From contig NZ_CP098732.1 of the NCBI RefSeq assembly GCF_023824315.1, positions 1,240,001 through 1,304,000 of the forward strand: 64,000 bases of DNA, written 5' to 3'. This document shows, piece by piece, positions 1 to 7,801 of this stretch. Positions within the stretch are counted from its first letter, which is position 1; every line of letters starts with the position of its first letter. The DNA comes from Acinetobacter tibetensis (GTDB lineage: Bacteria; Pseudomonadota; Gammaproteobacteria; Pseudomonadales; Moraxellaceae). A program made the position numbers and the translations under genes. The notes beneath the pieces were generated by a model. That model did not search any database. It saw only the letters and a program-made list of their open reading frames with translations, and was not told the DNA's origin.

Positions 1-8
1 GCTTGATA

Positions 9-53
9 TTGACATCGTAGAGGTCTCCAGTTCGAGTCTGGATATGCCTACCA
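9..53 (+). tRNA. 3' half of a tRNA-Val(GAC)-like gene, partial; probable att-site copy
   Basis: From position 9 the sequence reads as the 3' part of a tRNA: anticodon loop TTGACAT (9-15, anticodon GAC), 3' anticodon-stem strand CGTAG (16-20), variable loop AGGTC, a perfect T arm (TCCAG / TTCGAGT / CTGGA, 26-42), acceptor strand TATGCCT, discriminator A and encoded CCA (51-53). The CGTAG strand needs CTACG on its 5' side, but the bases present (TGATA, 4-8) do not pair with it. The visible 5' flank is therefore probably not tRNA. Together with the native-looking terminator downstream, this suggests a duplicated tRNA 3' end left by integration of an element that lies to the left of the window. 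A degenerate tRNA gene is the alternative. Only eight bases are visible upstream. Confidence 0.6.
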
Positions 54-63
54 TATATTTATC

Positions 64-104
64 AAAGGTTTATAAGCGAAAACAGTAGCTTATAAACCTT
101 TTTT
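64..104 (+). terminator. intrinsic terminator after the tRNA fragment
   Basis: A perfect 14-bp stem (64-77 with 88-101, arm AAAGGTTTATAAGC) closes a 10-nt loop and runs into a T tract. It is the expected terminator of the tRNA transcript. Confidence 0.85.
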
Positions 105-207
105 AATGCCTTTCATTTGCTTCACCTCCTTTAATTGCTGTATTTAATTCTGCTAATAAAGCTCATTTTGTGTCAGGATTTGTGGCAAAAATACGGTTGG
201 AACGCGT
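103..207 (-). pseudogene. C-terminal remnant of an unrecognised gene with an in-frame stop
   Basis: On the minus strand a frame ending at TAA (105-103) reads as protein-like sequence (residues ..SNRIFATNPDTK, a TGA at 163-165, then ALLAELNTAIKGGEANERH). A Shine-Dalgarno-like AGGAGG is encoded in this frame at 126-131. The composition, alternating helix-like Ala/Leu/Glu with an Asn-Pro-Asp turn, looks like a real carboxy terminus and not random AT-rich DNA, possibly phage-derived. I do not recognise the family and the frame has no start. This is a reading from pattern only. Confidence 0.25.
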
Positions 208-678
208 TCAATAAAACATTGTGCTCAATTTTCATATAACTTCGCTAAGATGGTGGGTACATATGAAATTACTTAAACCTAGGTAGCGTGGCAGTAGTAG
301 GTCCGTATCTATTATGGTCTACGGTAAAAGAGCATAACCTTTTGGGAATTTACTCTTCAAACCATGAGCATCATTGAAAGTCTGACATTATGAGTAAATA
401 AATTGGGTTTGTAACAGGGGGCTACAAAACATAAAGCATACTTTGAGGAAAAAACTGAGTAAAAATCACATAAATAATCAGTCGTTCTAAATATCTAAAG
501 CAAAATTATGTTTTCAAACTAGTATTTCTATAATTGGACCGAATAGTAAAATTTAATAAACAAAATGAAACAATATCTGTTCAGAGTGAAAGGAGTTCTT
601 CTTTACAGCCTAATATCAAAATGCTAATAATCATAATGATTTATCTAGAATAAATTAATCACTTAAAGGAGACCTAAA
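208..678. other. gene-free, decayed stretch
   Basis: No frame of useful length or recognisable protein similarity was seen on either strand. The stretch ends with the ribosome binding site of the gene at 679. It is part of the degraded strip that follows the tRNA fragment. Confidence 0.5.
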
Positions 679-921
679 GTGATGAATAGAATAGATTTAA
701 AATTAATAAAAAATGGTACAGGAGAGGAGTTGGTTTTAAAATATTGTATCGTTCAGTCAATAATGATTACTAGTAAAGACATAGAAATACCCGTTGAAGA
801 GGGAGATTTTCTTTACCATTCATTGCCCGATGGAATTGTTGAAAAATACGTAATAGATGAAGTGATTTCAAATAAGAATACAAATCCACATTACGAAATT
901 TATGTTTCAAAACTGAATTAA
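679..921 (+). CDS. small hypothetical protein, 80 aa
   Basis: This is probably a real gene: AAAGGAG at 665-671 lies 7 nt before a GTG (679) and 10 nt before an ATG (682), and a strong terminator follows at 944. Either start is possible and they differ by one residue. The product is acidic to neutral and has no membrane segment. Its second half carries a pattern (EEGD, about 10 residues, LPDGIVEKY, then HYEIYVSK) that I associate with a recurrent family of small uncharacterised proteins seen in accessory regions. That association is from memory and should be treated as weak. It is the only intact-looking gene with good translation signals in the first 3.8 kb. Confidence 0.65.
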   Translation: MMNRIDLKLIKNGTGEELVLKYCIVQSIMITSKDIEIPVEEGDFLYHSLPDGIVEKYVIDEVISNKNTNPHYEIYVSKLN

Positions 922-943
922 ATTAATTGTTTAAACGACCCAC

Positions 944-982
944 AATGCTCAGATGATGAAAATTATCTGAGCATTTTTTTTG
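944..982 (+). terminator. intrinsic terminator after the 80-aa gene
   Basis: AATGCTCAGAT (944-954) pairs perfectly with ATCTGAGCATT (965-975) across a 10-nt loop and is followed by a run of T. Confidence 0.88.
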
Positions 983-1186
983 AAAGAATAACTCTAAAAA
1001 ACATAACTGGGTTGGTTTAACCTTTCTTATATGAAATGTTCACAAGTAATCTGTAAAAAAACTTTTGTAAGAGGGGATGCGACAAATCACAAAGGATGAT
1101 CTGAGTGATGAAAGCTGAATAATAAGTACAAAAGCAAAAAGCCAACAACGGCAATTCTTGGTTTTTAATTTCCAACCTTTAGATGA

Positions 1187-1566
1187 AGTAATGATCAAAA
1201 ATATGAGTCATTACGATACGAAATATTAGTTAAGCTTCTAGGTGCAACAATCGAAGCTAGCAACTTAAAACCAGCAAGTTTTGTGAAAATATTCTGGAAT
1301 CTCACTTCTATCGCAATAGTCTTAATAGTGACAAACATACTTCTAAATATAGTTTTTATTTTATGTAGGGCTATAAGAATGATGAGAAAACTAGCTAAAA
1401 ATAAGGAATTACGTATTTGGCCGCATATAGTTTCCTAATATCTTACTTGGAGTTTGGACAGCTCAACTTGCATCGATGCATTCAGTTATTGATATTTAAA
1501 ACATTGTAAAGTTTAAGGGAAGTTACAAGCAAACTGATCAAGAATTGATTGATCGTCGTATAATAT
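1187..1566 (+). pseudogene. remnant of a small membrane protein, frameshifted
   Basis: A frame without a normal start is open from AGT at 1187 to TAA at 1436-1438 (83 codons). The reading is protein-like: a polar helix (NDQKYESLRYEILVKLLGA), a hydrophobic helix of about 25 residues (FWNLTSIAIVLIVTNILLN...), then a basic stretch (MMRKLAKNKELRIWPH). An ATG at 1183 would be in frame if one A in ATGAAGTAATG were removed, so an insertion near the start is likely. After the stop, another frame continues plausibly (NILLGVWTAQLASMHSVIDI) and then a further stretch to a stop near 1566. I do not recognise the family. Frames were found by eye and codon statistics were not tested. Confidence 0.4.
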
Positions 1567-1575
1567 AAAAAGTTA

Positions 1576-1857
1576 TTGGCTAATGATTCGAGAATAAAAA
1601 TGACAACTAAGAAATTACACTGGTACATGGTTAACTTGAATTTTTTACAAGATAGCAATCCATTCCCTAAGAATCATGTCGTATTCCTTTCAATGGAGGA
1701 GAAATATGAAAACATGAATGCAGCCATGGTGAAGCATTTTTCGATGCTAGGAAAAGATTGGCTAGAGAATAATGGGCATCCACAAATTATGGACATATTC
1801 GCAACGTGTATTACTTATTTAGGGTTTATGTCTAATGAAGAGTTTTATGCGGAATAA
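1576..1857 (+). CDS. hypothetical protein, 93 aa (or 85 aa from ATG 1600)
   Basis: This open frame can start at TTG 1576 or ATG 1600. The product reads like soluble protein (two Trp, a Phe-Pro-Lys loop, an acidic carboxy end) and has no membrane segment or motif I recognise. No convincing Shine-Dalgarno sequence precedes either start. It lies between a frameshifted membrane-protein remnant and a transposase pseudogene, so it may itself be the tail of a broken gene. Confidence 0.35.
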   Translation: MANDSRIKMTTKKLHWYMVNLNFLQDSNPFPKNHVVFLSMEEKYENMNAAMVKHFSMLGKDWLENNGHPQIMDIFATCITYLGFMSNEEFYAE

Positions 1858-1984
1858 TGTATATCGTTCATAGAGATTATTTTAATTGGACGATCTCTAA
1901 ATCTCTCTTGTAATTGACGTGTCGAATGTGTTCATTCGATGAGCTGTATTGTATTTGGACCTCATCTGATAAGACCATTCCTTC

Positions 1985-2502
1985 AATCATGCAGTTAAGT
2001 TGAAAGTATTCGCTGCTGTTCGATATTTATATAGCCTTAAACACAATATCGTGTGCAGCCATCGAGAGAACTATACTGTAGTGGGATCAATTTAAAGTCT
2101 ATCGCCTGATAGTGAGCGTCTATCCTGAATGAAAATTATTTTATGACAGAGTTTTTTAAAATCAGTTTGACTTGATGAGTGGATAGCACCTTATAGATAG
2201 TCACTAAGAGAAATAGACTTGATACAGTCTTATCAGCTCTATTGAACGTCGAGTACCAATATTTCTAGCCGAGCGCATTTCAAATATTAAGGCTTCTAGT
2301 TCCGCATTGACTCGAGTATTCAGAAACTTTAATGGATATTCACTCTGGGCATTTAATCTATAAAGACCTTGCGCAGAATATTTTTCCCACCACCTGCGTA
2401 ACATTGGTCTAGAAATGTACATCTTTGACAAACCAGACCTACATTGGTGATCTCTTTAAATAATTTAACCCATACAAATCGTGGTTTTATTTCTGTATTC
2501 AT
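1985..2502 (-). pseudogene. IS481-family transposase, degraded
   Basis: The minus strand, read across several frames, gives the order of an IS481-type transposase. An ATG at 2502 opens MNTEIKPRFVWVKLF and VGLVCQRC, the usual amino terminus. After a frameshift near 2420 comes ISRPMLRRWWEKYSAQGL, then LNTRVNAELEALIFEMRSARNIGTRR, the helix-turn-helix and linker region. After an in-frame stop (near 2198) and further decay come DGCTRYC (about 2039-2066) and RLYKYRTAANTF (2037-2002), which match the beginning of the DDE integrase core. At least two frameshifts and several stops make it non-functional, and the carboxy half of the core is missing or unreadable. Terminal inverted repeats were not identified. 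The family is assigned from remembered IS481 consensus. Confidence 0.8.
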
Positions 2503-2610
2503 AGACACCAATCATATTGAAAGAATGTCTATGAATCACACAGATAATAATACTAAATTTAAAAAATACATATTTTCAATCAATTACACATATATGCTAA
2601 CTGAATTCAG

Positions 2611-2763
2611 TTACTCGGCAATCTTGGCATTCCTAATATTATCAACATTTTTATTCATTAAATGTCTTACTATATTTTTGAACATTATCTCTTGAATAAA
2701 GCTAAGTTGTTGCTGGTGTTGGTTATAATCGAGTAGTGAAGTTTCTTTAAGATATTGTTCCAT
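2611..2763 (-). pseudogene. possible internally deleted transglutaminase-like protein, 50 aa
   Basis: A 50-codon frame starts at ATG 2763 (minus), 9 nt after a TTTGGAA Shine-Dalgarno-like sequence. It begins MEQYLKETSLLDYN, which resembles the start of bacterial transglutaminase-like (COG1305-type) proteins. It ends FKNIVRHLMNKNVDNIR, which resembles the carboxy end I remember for the same family. The catalytic middle would be absent, implying an internal deletion. The similarity is recalled and not computed. The alternative is a chance short frame. Confidence 0.35.
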
Positions 2764-3480
2764 AATTTATATTCCAAATCTAAAGTTAGTAATTGAACTC
2801 AAAACTATGGAGTAAGTCTAAAGTCAAGGTGAAGCAGGACAATAGTTCCTGACTAACTAGATATGTTCAAACGTAAGTCTATTTAAGAAATTAATGTTTT
2901 TAACAATATGTGTCCGTATATTGCCACTTATAAAGGATTTAACTATTTTTTGGATGGGGGAGGGGCAGCTCAGGAACAACATGATAATAAGCTTATGTTG
3001 TTGTTAGGATAAGTTCAAAATTGACACATAATCACACCGAATTTCATGTGCTAAAGTGAATTATGTTTCTTTTATTTCCGAAGATTACGTAATCCCGACT
3101 CAGTCCATTGGGTGAATTTTTAGTAAACAATACACGAATAACTATGATCCAGTCTTTGTGTGAGAGCTTTAAATACAGAGCAGTGGAAGTTTTTTAGCTA
3201 AGATATTGAATAGAAATAAGATATAAAAAGACTTTTTCATGACCTTAAAGTAAATTTAAACTATCTTCAATCATAATGAACTATCAAAATGTTAAAGGGT
3301 AAATTAAGGTGCTGATTGGTCAAAAAATTGTGTACAGAAGCGTAAAATTTCAAAAATATATCATCCAGTCATTTAAAAACTATATTTGTGCTAAATAGAT
3401 TCTATTTTCCCTAAACAAAGTGAACTAGAAAAAATTATAGTGTATATTTTACCAATAATTAAAAAATTTATTTTATTATA
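2764..3480. other. gene-free, decayed stretch with one hairpin and one dyad
   Basis: No convincing gene was seen. The stretch holds a 10-1-10 imperfect dyad beside a TTGACT box (2804-2827, listed separately) and a perfect 8-bp inverted repeat, AACAACAT (2975-2982) with ATGTTGTT (2995-3002), without a T tract. The rest is AT-rich and uninformative. Confidence 0.5.
2804..2827 (-). promoter_or_regulatory. MerR-type operator-like dyad upstream of the 50-aa remnant
   Basis: ACTATGGAGT (2804-2813) and AGTCTAAAGT (2815-2824) form a 10-1-10 dyad with 7 of 10 positions matching. It abuts a TTGACT -35-like box on the minus strand (2827-2822), the layout of MerR-family promoters. No good -10 is visible, so the site may be decayed or coincidental. 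It lies about 40-60 nt upstream of the remnant at 2763. Confidence 0.25.
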
Positions 3481-3666
3481 ATGAAAAAGTTCCTTATACC
3501 CGTGTTTCTATTGATGGTCTGTATCTTAGGCTTGAGTGTATATTACGAATCTGAGAGCAGGCAAAAGCAAGAAATTGACCGTTTGATAAATGAAGCACAC
3601 AGTTCGTTACAGAAAATTGAAGCAGATGCTCAATCAAAAAATATTTTGAGAAAAAAAGATCAATAG
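3481..3666 (+). CDS. small membrane-anchored hypothetical protein, 61 aa
   Basis: The frame encodes Met-Lys-Lys, a hydrophobic segment of about 17 residues (FLIPVFLLMVCILGLSV), then a charged, helical tail rich in Glu, Gln and Lys. That is the profile of a small single-pass membrane or secreted protein. A cysteine lies inside the hydrophobic segment but the context is not a clean lipobox. No Shine-Dalgarno sequence precedes the ATG (the upstream 20 nt are A and T only), which lowers confidence. No family was recognised. Confidence 0.4.
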   Translation: MKKFLIPVFLLMVCILGLSVYYESESRQKQEIDRLINEAHSSLQKIEADAQSKNILRKKDQ

Positions 3667-3754
3667 CAGTATGAATTCATTTTTGTAATTAAAGATTTAA
3701 ATTTACTTGTATCTCGTTTTTTTAGGTTTAGTCGCTGTCGTGCGTAAATTCTAG

Positions 3755-3783
3755 AAACAACGTGAAAATCAATATGTTATAAT
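3755..3783 (+). promoter_or_regulatory. extended -10 promoter
   Basis: TGTTATAAT (3775-3783) is an extended -10 (TG-N-TATAAT). No good -35 stands 17 nt upstream, as is common for extended -10 promoters. Transcription would start near 3790. Confidence 0.6.
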
Positions 3784-3789
3784 CCACGC

Positions 3790-3880
3790 CGAATTTAAAG
3801 AAATGTTTATGTTTTTTATTTAAGCTATTGATTTAAAAAGTATAAGTATCAAAGCTGCATAATTTATGCAGCTTTTTTCG
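3790..3880 (+). ncRNA. candidate small RNA or attenuated leader, about 90 nt
   Basis: An extended -10 promoter (3775-3783) and a perfect intrinsic terminator (3851-3880) bracket about 90 nt without a gene. The segment contains a seven-codon frame, MFMFFI plus stop (3803-3823), that could be a leader peptide. The next gene, a purine permease, starts at 4058. The unit could be an independent small RNA, a terminated leader of the permease, or the remains of a lost gene. No known RNA family was recognised. Confidence 0.45.
3851..3880 (+). terminator. intrinsic terminator of the short leader or sRNA
   Basis: AAAGCTGCAT (3851-3860) pairs perfectly with ATGCAGCTTT (3866-3875) around a 5-nt loop, followed by TTT. 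Confidence 0.85.
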
Positions 3881-4057
3881 TTTACTTGTATGAGGGAGTC
3901 TTATGTTATGCAACAACAGCTTCCTTATTTAGCTTGGAAAAAGCATCAGATATTTGGCATACCCATTGCTTTAAATTTCGAGAATCAAATGGCAAAAAGT
4001 TTAATTTTTAGCCCAATTCGGAATTTTGGCATAATGTTTTTTTACAGGGGCTAGGTC

Positions 4058-5380
4058 ATGACGACTCCTAATCCATCTTCAGAAAACGTACTTGAACGCT
4101 TATTTAAACTAAGCGAAAACAAGACGACTTTTCGTACTGAAGTTCTTGCAGGTGTAACCACATTTTTAACCATGTGTTACATCATTATTGTTAACCCAAT
4201 GATTTTATCCGAAACAGGGATGGATCATGGAGCTGTCTTTGTCGCAACATGTCTCGCAGCAGCGATTGGCTGTTTAGTGATGGGGATTATTGCGAACTAT
4301 CCAATTGCTTTAGCACCTGGTATGGGACTTAACGCCTACTTTACCTATTCTGTTTGTATGGGAATGGGTGTGCCGTGGCAAACCGCTTTGGCAGCAGTAT
4401 TTGTTTCTGGTTTAGTTTTTATTGCCATTAGCATGTTTAAAATCCGTGAAGCGATTGTCAATGCAATTCCAATGTCGCTTAAGTTTGCGATTGGCGGCGG
4501 TATTGGTTTGTTCCTAGCGCTGATTGCGTTAAAGAACTCAGGCATTATTGTTGATAATCCAGCAACATTGGTTGGTTTAGGTGATCTTAAGCAACCCACA
4601 GTATTGTTGACGTTGTTTGGATTCTTAATGATTGTGGTACTACATCAGTTTAAAGTACGTGGTGCGATTATCATCAGTATTTTGGTACTGACTGCAATTT
4701 CTACCATGATGGGGTTAAGCGAATTCAAAGGTGTTGTAGGAGAAATTCCTTCAATTGCACCAACATTCTTACAGATGGATTTTGAAGGCTTATTTACCGC
4801 GAGTTTAGTGGGCGTCATTTTTGTCTTCTTCTTGGTGGACTTATTTGACTCAACGGGTACTTTGGTAGGTGTCGCGCATCGTGCTGGCTTACTACAAGAT
4901 GGTAAATTACCTCGTTTGAAAAAAGCATTATTTGCTGACTCAACAGCTATTGTTGCAGGTGCAGCATTAGGTACGTCATCAACAACACCATATATTGAAT
5001 CTTCAGCAGGTGTAGCAGCAGGCGGTCGTACAGGTCTTACTGCTGTTGTGGTTGGTGTGTTATTTATCTTGTGTTTGTTTTTAGCTCCATTAGCACAATC
5101 TGTACCTGGTTTTGCAACAGCTCCTGCATTGTTATTTGTGGGTGTGTTGATGATTCAGGGGATTACCCATATTGAATGGGATGATATTACTGAAGCTGTA
5201 CCTGCATTCTTAACTATCGTATTTATGCCATTTACATACTCAATTGCAGATGGTATTGCGATGGGCTTTATTAGCTATGCGTTAATTAAATTATGTACAG
5301 GCAAAGCTTCAACTGTTCCTTATATGGTTTGGATTGTTGCAGTGCTTTGGGCAATTAAATTTGCATTTTTTGGTGGTTAA
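4058..5380 (+). CDS. NCS2-family purine (adenine/guanine/hypoxanthine) permease
   Basis: This 440-residue inner-membrane protein of the AzgA/GhxP branch of the NCS2 family imports purine bases with protons. The sequence shows a short polar amino terminus with an FRTEVLAGVTTFLTMCYII opening segment, the conserved ALAPGMGLNAYF motif near residue 90, the DLFDSTGTLVGV motif near 265 and SSTTPYIESSAGVAAGGRTG near 310, all hallmarks of this branch. About 12-14 hydrophobic segments are present. It is followed after a terminator by an adenine/adenosine deaminase, which supports a purine-salvage role. A CATAAT -10-like box lies about 25 nt before the start. Which purine it prefers cannot be told from the sequence. 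Confidence 0.93.
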   Translation: MTTPNPSSENVLERLFKLSENKTTFRTEVLAGVTTFLTMCYIIIVNPMILSETGMDHGAVFVATCLAAAIGCLVMGIIANYPIALAPGMGLNAYFTYSVCMGMGVPWQTALAAVFVSGLVFIAISMFKIREAIVNAIPMSLKFAIGGGIGLFLALIALKNSGIIVDNPATLVGLGDLKQPTVLLTLFGFLMIVVLHQFKVRGAIIISILVLTAISTMMGLSEFKGVVGEIPSIAPTFLQMDFEGLFTASLVGVIFVFFLVDLFDSTGTLVGVAHRAGLLQDGKLPRLKKALFADSTAIVAGAALGTSSTTPYIESSAGVAAGGRTGLTAVVVGVLFILCLFLAPLAQSVPGFATAPALLFVGVLMIQGITHIEWDDITEAVPAFLTIVFMPFTYSIADGIAMGFISYALIKLCTGKASTVPYMVWIVAVLWAIKFAFFGG

Positions 5381-5396
5381 TACCCACACCAATGTT

Positions 5397-5427
5397 AAGG
5401 GTGTAAACTTGTTTACGCCCTTTTTTC
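5397..5427 (+). terminator. intrinsic terminator between permease and deaminase
   Basis: The stem 5397-5408 with 5411-5422 (one G-T pair) is followed by a T-rich tract. The deaminase start is only 17 nt beyond, so readthrough or a very close promoter must serve it. Confidence 0.8.
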
Positions 5428-5440
5428 TTTTTAAGGATAA

Positions 5441-6442
<1,002 letters not shown>

Positions 6443-6454
6443 TTCTTTTGATAT

Positions 6455-6486
6455 AAAAAAACCGCACGTGATTGTGCGGTTTTTTT
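6455..6486. terminator. bidirectional intrinsic terminator (deaminase / cytochrome b561)
   Basis: AAAAAACCGCAC pairs with GTGCGGTTTTTT (6456-6467 with 6474-6485) around GTGATT. A and T tracts on both sides let it serve both convergent genes. Confidence 0.9.
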
Positions 6487-6497
6487 ATGATTTCGTT

Positions 6498-7052
6498 TTA
6501 CTTAGGTTGGCGCGTCATACTGCTGAGCACACCATCTTTATCAATAAATTGATGCTTTAATGCAGCAGCAATATGTCCGATAACCAATAAACCTGCTGCC
6601 CAAGACAGATAGATGTGTAACGGTTTTACAATTTCCAATACATCATAGTTTTCTTCTAGAAGGCGAGGAATCTCAAACATATATAAAACAGGTGCAGGAT
6701 GACCTGCACTCCAACTGAATAAACACCCCGTGATTGGTAAGGCAAGTAGCATTAGATATAAAGCCAAATGCCCAAGATGTGCCAATACTTTCATTGTTGG
6801 CGACATGCTATCAGGTAGTGAAGGGGCTGGATGTGTATAACGCCAGAAAATACGGATCATGACCAAAAAGATAATGGTCGTAGCAATGTTTTTGTGTAAA
6901 GTGATGACGTCACCTTTGAAGCTACCATCAGTCTCATAGCTTAAAAAGTTTCCGCTATAAAAACCAATGATCCAAGCGACAATAAAAATAATTGCCATTA
7001 GCCAGTGTAATACTTGTGCAGTGCGCGTGTAATAGGGTGTTGTATTTTTCAT
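6498..7052 (-). CDS. cytochrome b561 family protein
   Basis: This 184-residue inner-membrane di-heme cytochrome of the CybB type is probably a quinol-linked electron carrier. Four membrane helices are seen: about residues 12-32 (with His near 16), 50-68 (LHKNIA, His near 53), 90-110 and 143-163 (HIYLSWAAG, His near 146). The spacing of these histidines fits the two b hemes of the family. The length is normal. It stands alone, convergent with the deaminase, and an AT-rich 229-bp region separates it from the next gene. Confidence 0.88.
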   Translation of the reverse strand: MKNTTPYYTRTAQVLHWLMAIIFIVAWIIGFYSGNFLSYETDGSFKGDVITLHKNIATTIIFLVMIRIFWRYTHPAPSLPDSMSPTMKVLAHLGHLALYLMLLALPITGCLFSWSAGHPAPVLYMFEIPRLLEENYDVLEIVKPLHIYLSWAAGLLVIGHIAAALKHQFIDKDGVLSSMTRQPK

Positions 7053-7281
7053 AAAGTATGAATAAATAGGTTGAATAATTTTTATAATCTTACTGAAATT
7101 AAAAATACAAGAAAATGCAGATTCTGCAACGATGCGTATATTTGTTGCAACGCTGATTTTATTTGCTAAGCTTTTGTTGGTAAATTATGCAAACAATTGA
7201 TCATCAGCTTAATCAGGGCTTTATATTTATGGGTGTTACGGCACAATAGCCCTACTTTAAATTGATCACCAAGGTAATATT

Positions 7282-7659
7282 GTGAAAAAAAGATTAGCTG
7301 CATTGGCACCTGTTATTTTAGTACTTACTGCTTGTGCTACCACAGAAACAGCAACAACCACTGCGACAACAAGTCAGCAAGTGGGCATGGCAGCAATCAA
7401 AATTGCAATTAATTCAAAATGCGTGACAGAATTAAATAATACACCTGCTTGGAAAACCGCTACACAACTTATGACTGCGGAGCAAAAACAAAATATTCAA
7501 ACGGATATTTGTGGTTGTGTGAGCGAAAAAGCACCACAAAATGTGACGACTTTGGATTTAGCAACTGCTGCAATCGATCCTACTGCAAGAGCAACGATTG
7601 TTAACCAAGTTGTATCTGAAACTGTGAATGCTTGTGTTTCAGAAGCATTGAAGAAATAA
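7282..7659 (+). CDS. putative lipoprotein, 125 aa (paralogue of the next gene)
   Basis: The GTG-started protein has a lipoprotein signal (MKKRLAALAPVILVLTAC, lipobox LTAC), a Thr-rich linker, and a domain with three conserved cysteines (SKCVTELN, DICGCVSEKAP) plus a carboxy cysteine (VNACVSEALKK). The next gene (7802) repeats this layout with a similar body: IKIAINSKCV against IQFAAQTKCN, AWKTATQLMT against AWKIASKLMT, and NACVSEALKK against NACVSEVVK. The pair therefore arose by tandem duplication. The function is unknown. The cysteines suggest disulfide bonds in the periplasm. The GTG start is preceded by AAGGT. Confidence 0.8.
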   Translation: MKKRLAALAPVILVLTACATTETATTTATTSQQVGMAAIKIAINSKCVTELNNTPAWKTATQLMTAEQKQNIQTDICGCVSEKAPQNVTTLDLATAAIDPTARATIVNQVVSETVNACVSEALKK

Positions 7660-7669
7660 AGTCAAAGAT

Positions 7670-7706
7670 AAGAACGAAGCTGAATTTTCTCGGCTTTGTT
7701 CTTAAA
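7670..7706 (+). terminator. hairpin between the two lipoprotein genes, weak T tract
   Basis: AAGAACGAAGC (7670-7680) pairs with GGCTTTGTTCTT (7692-7703), allowing one G-T pair. The following sequence is A-rich, so termination may be inefficient and the pair could be partly co-transcribed. Confidence 0.45.
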
Positions 7707-7801
7707 AAAATAATTTTATATTTTCTTGTAATTTTAAGTCGTTTTCAGGTGATCAAACCGTTAAATTAACTATGATGTTATTCAACTAAAATGGTAAATA
7801 C

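Noticed and set aside
2444..2695. 83-residue plus-strand open frame
   Set aside because: It runs antisense over the transposase amino end and the reduced transglutaminase-like frame, has no ribosome binding site and has low-complexity composition.
3866..4054. 62-residue open frame before the purine permease
   Set aside because: It starts inside the terminator hairpin. An internal ATG at 3908 gives 48 residues, but the GAGGGAG nearby better fits an unrelated nine-codon frame at 3903. No protein character.
3880..4057. purine riboswitch before the permease
   Set aside because: The conserved core and P1-P3 layout of the purine riboswitch could not be found.
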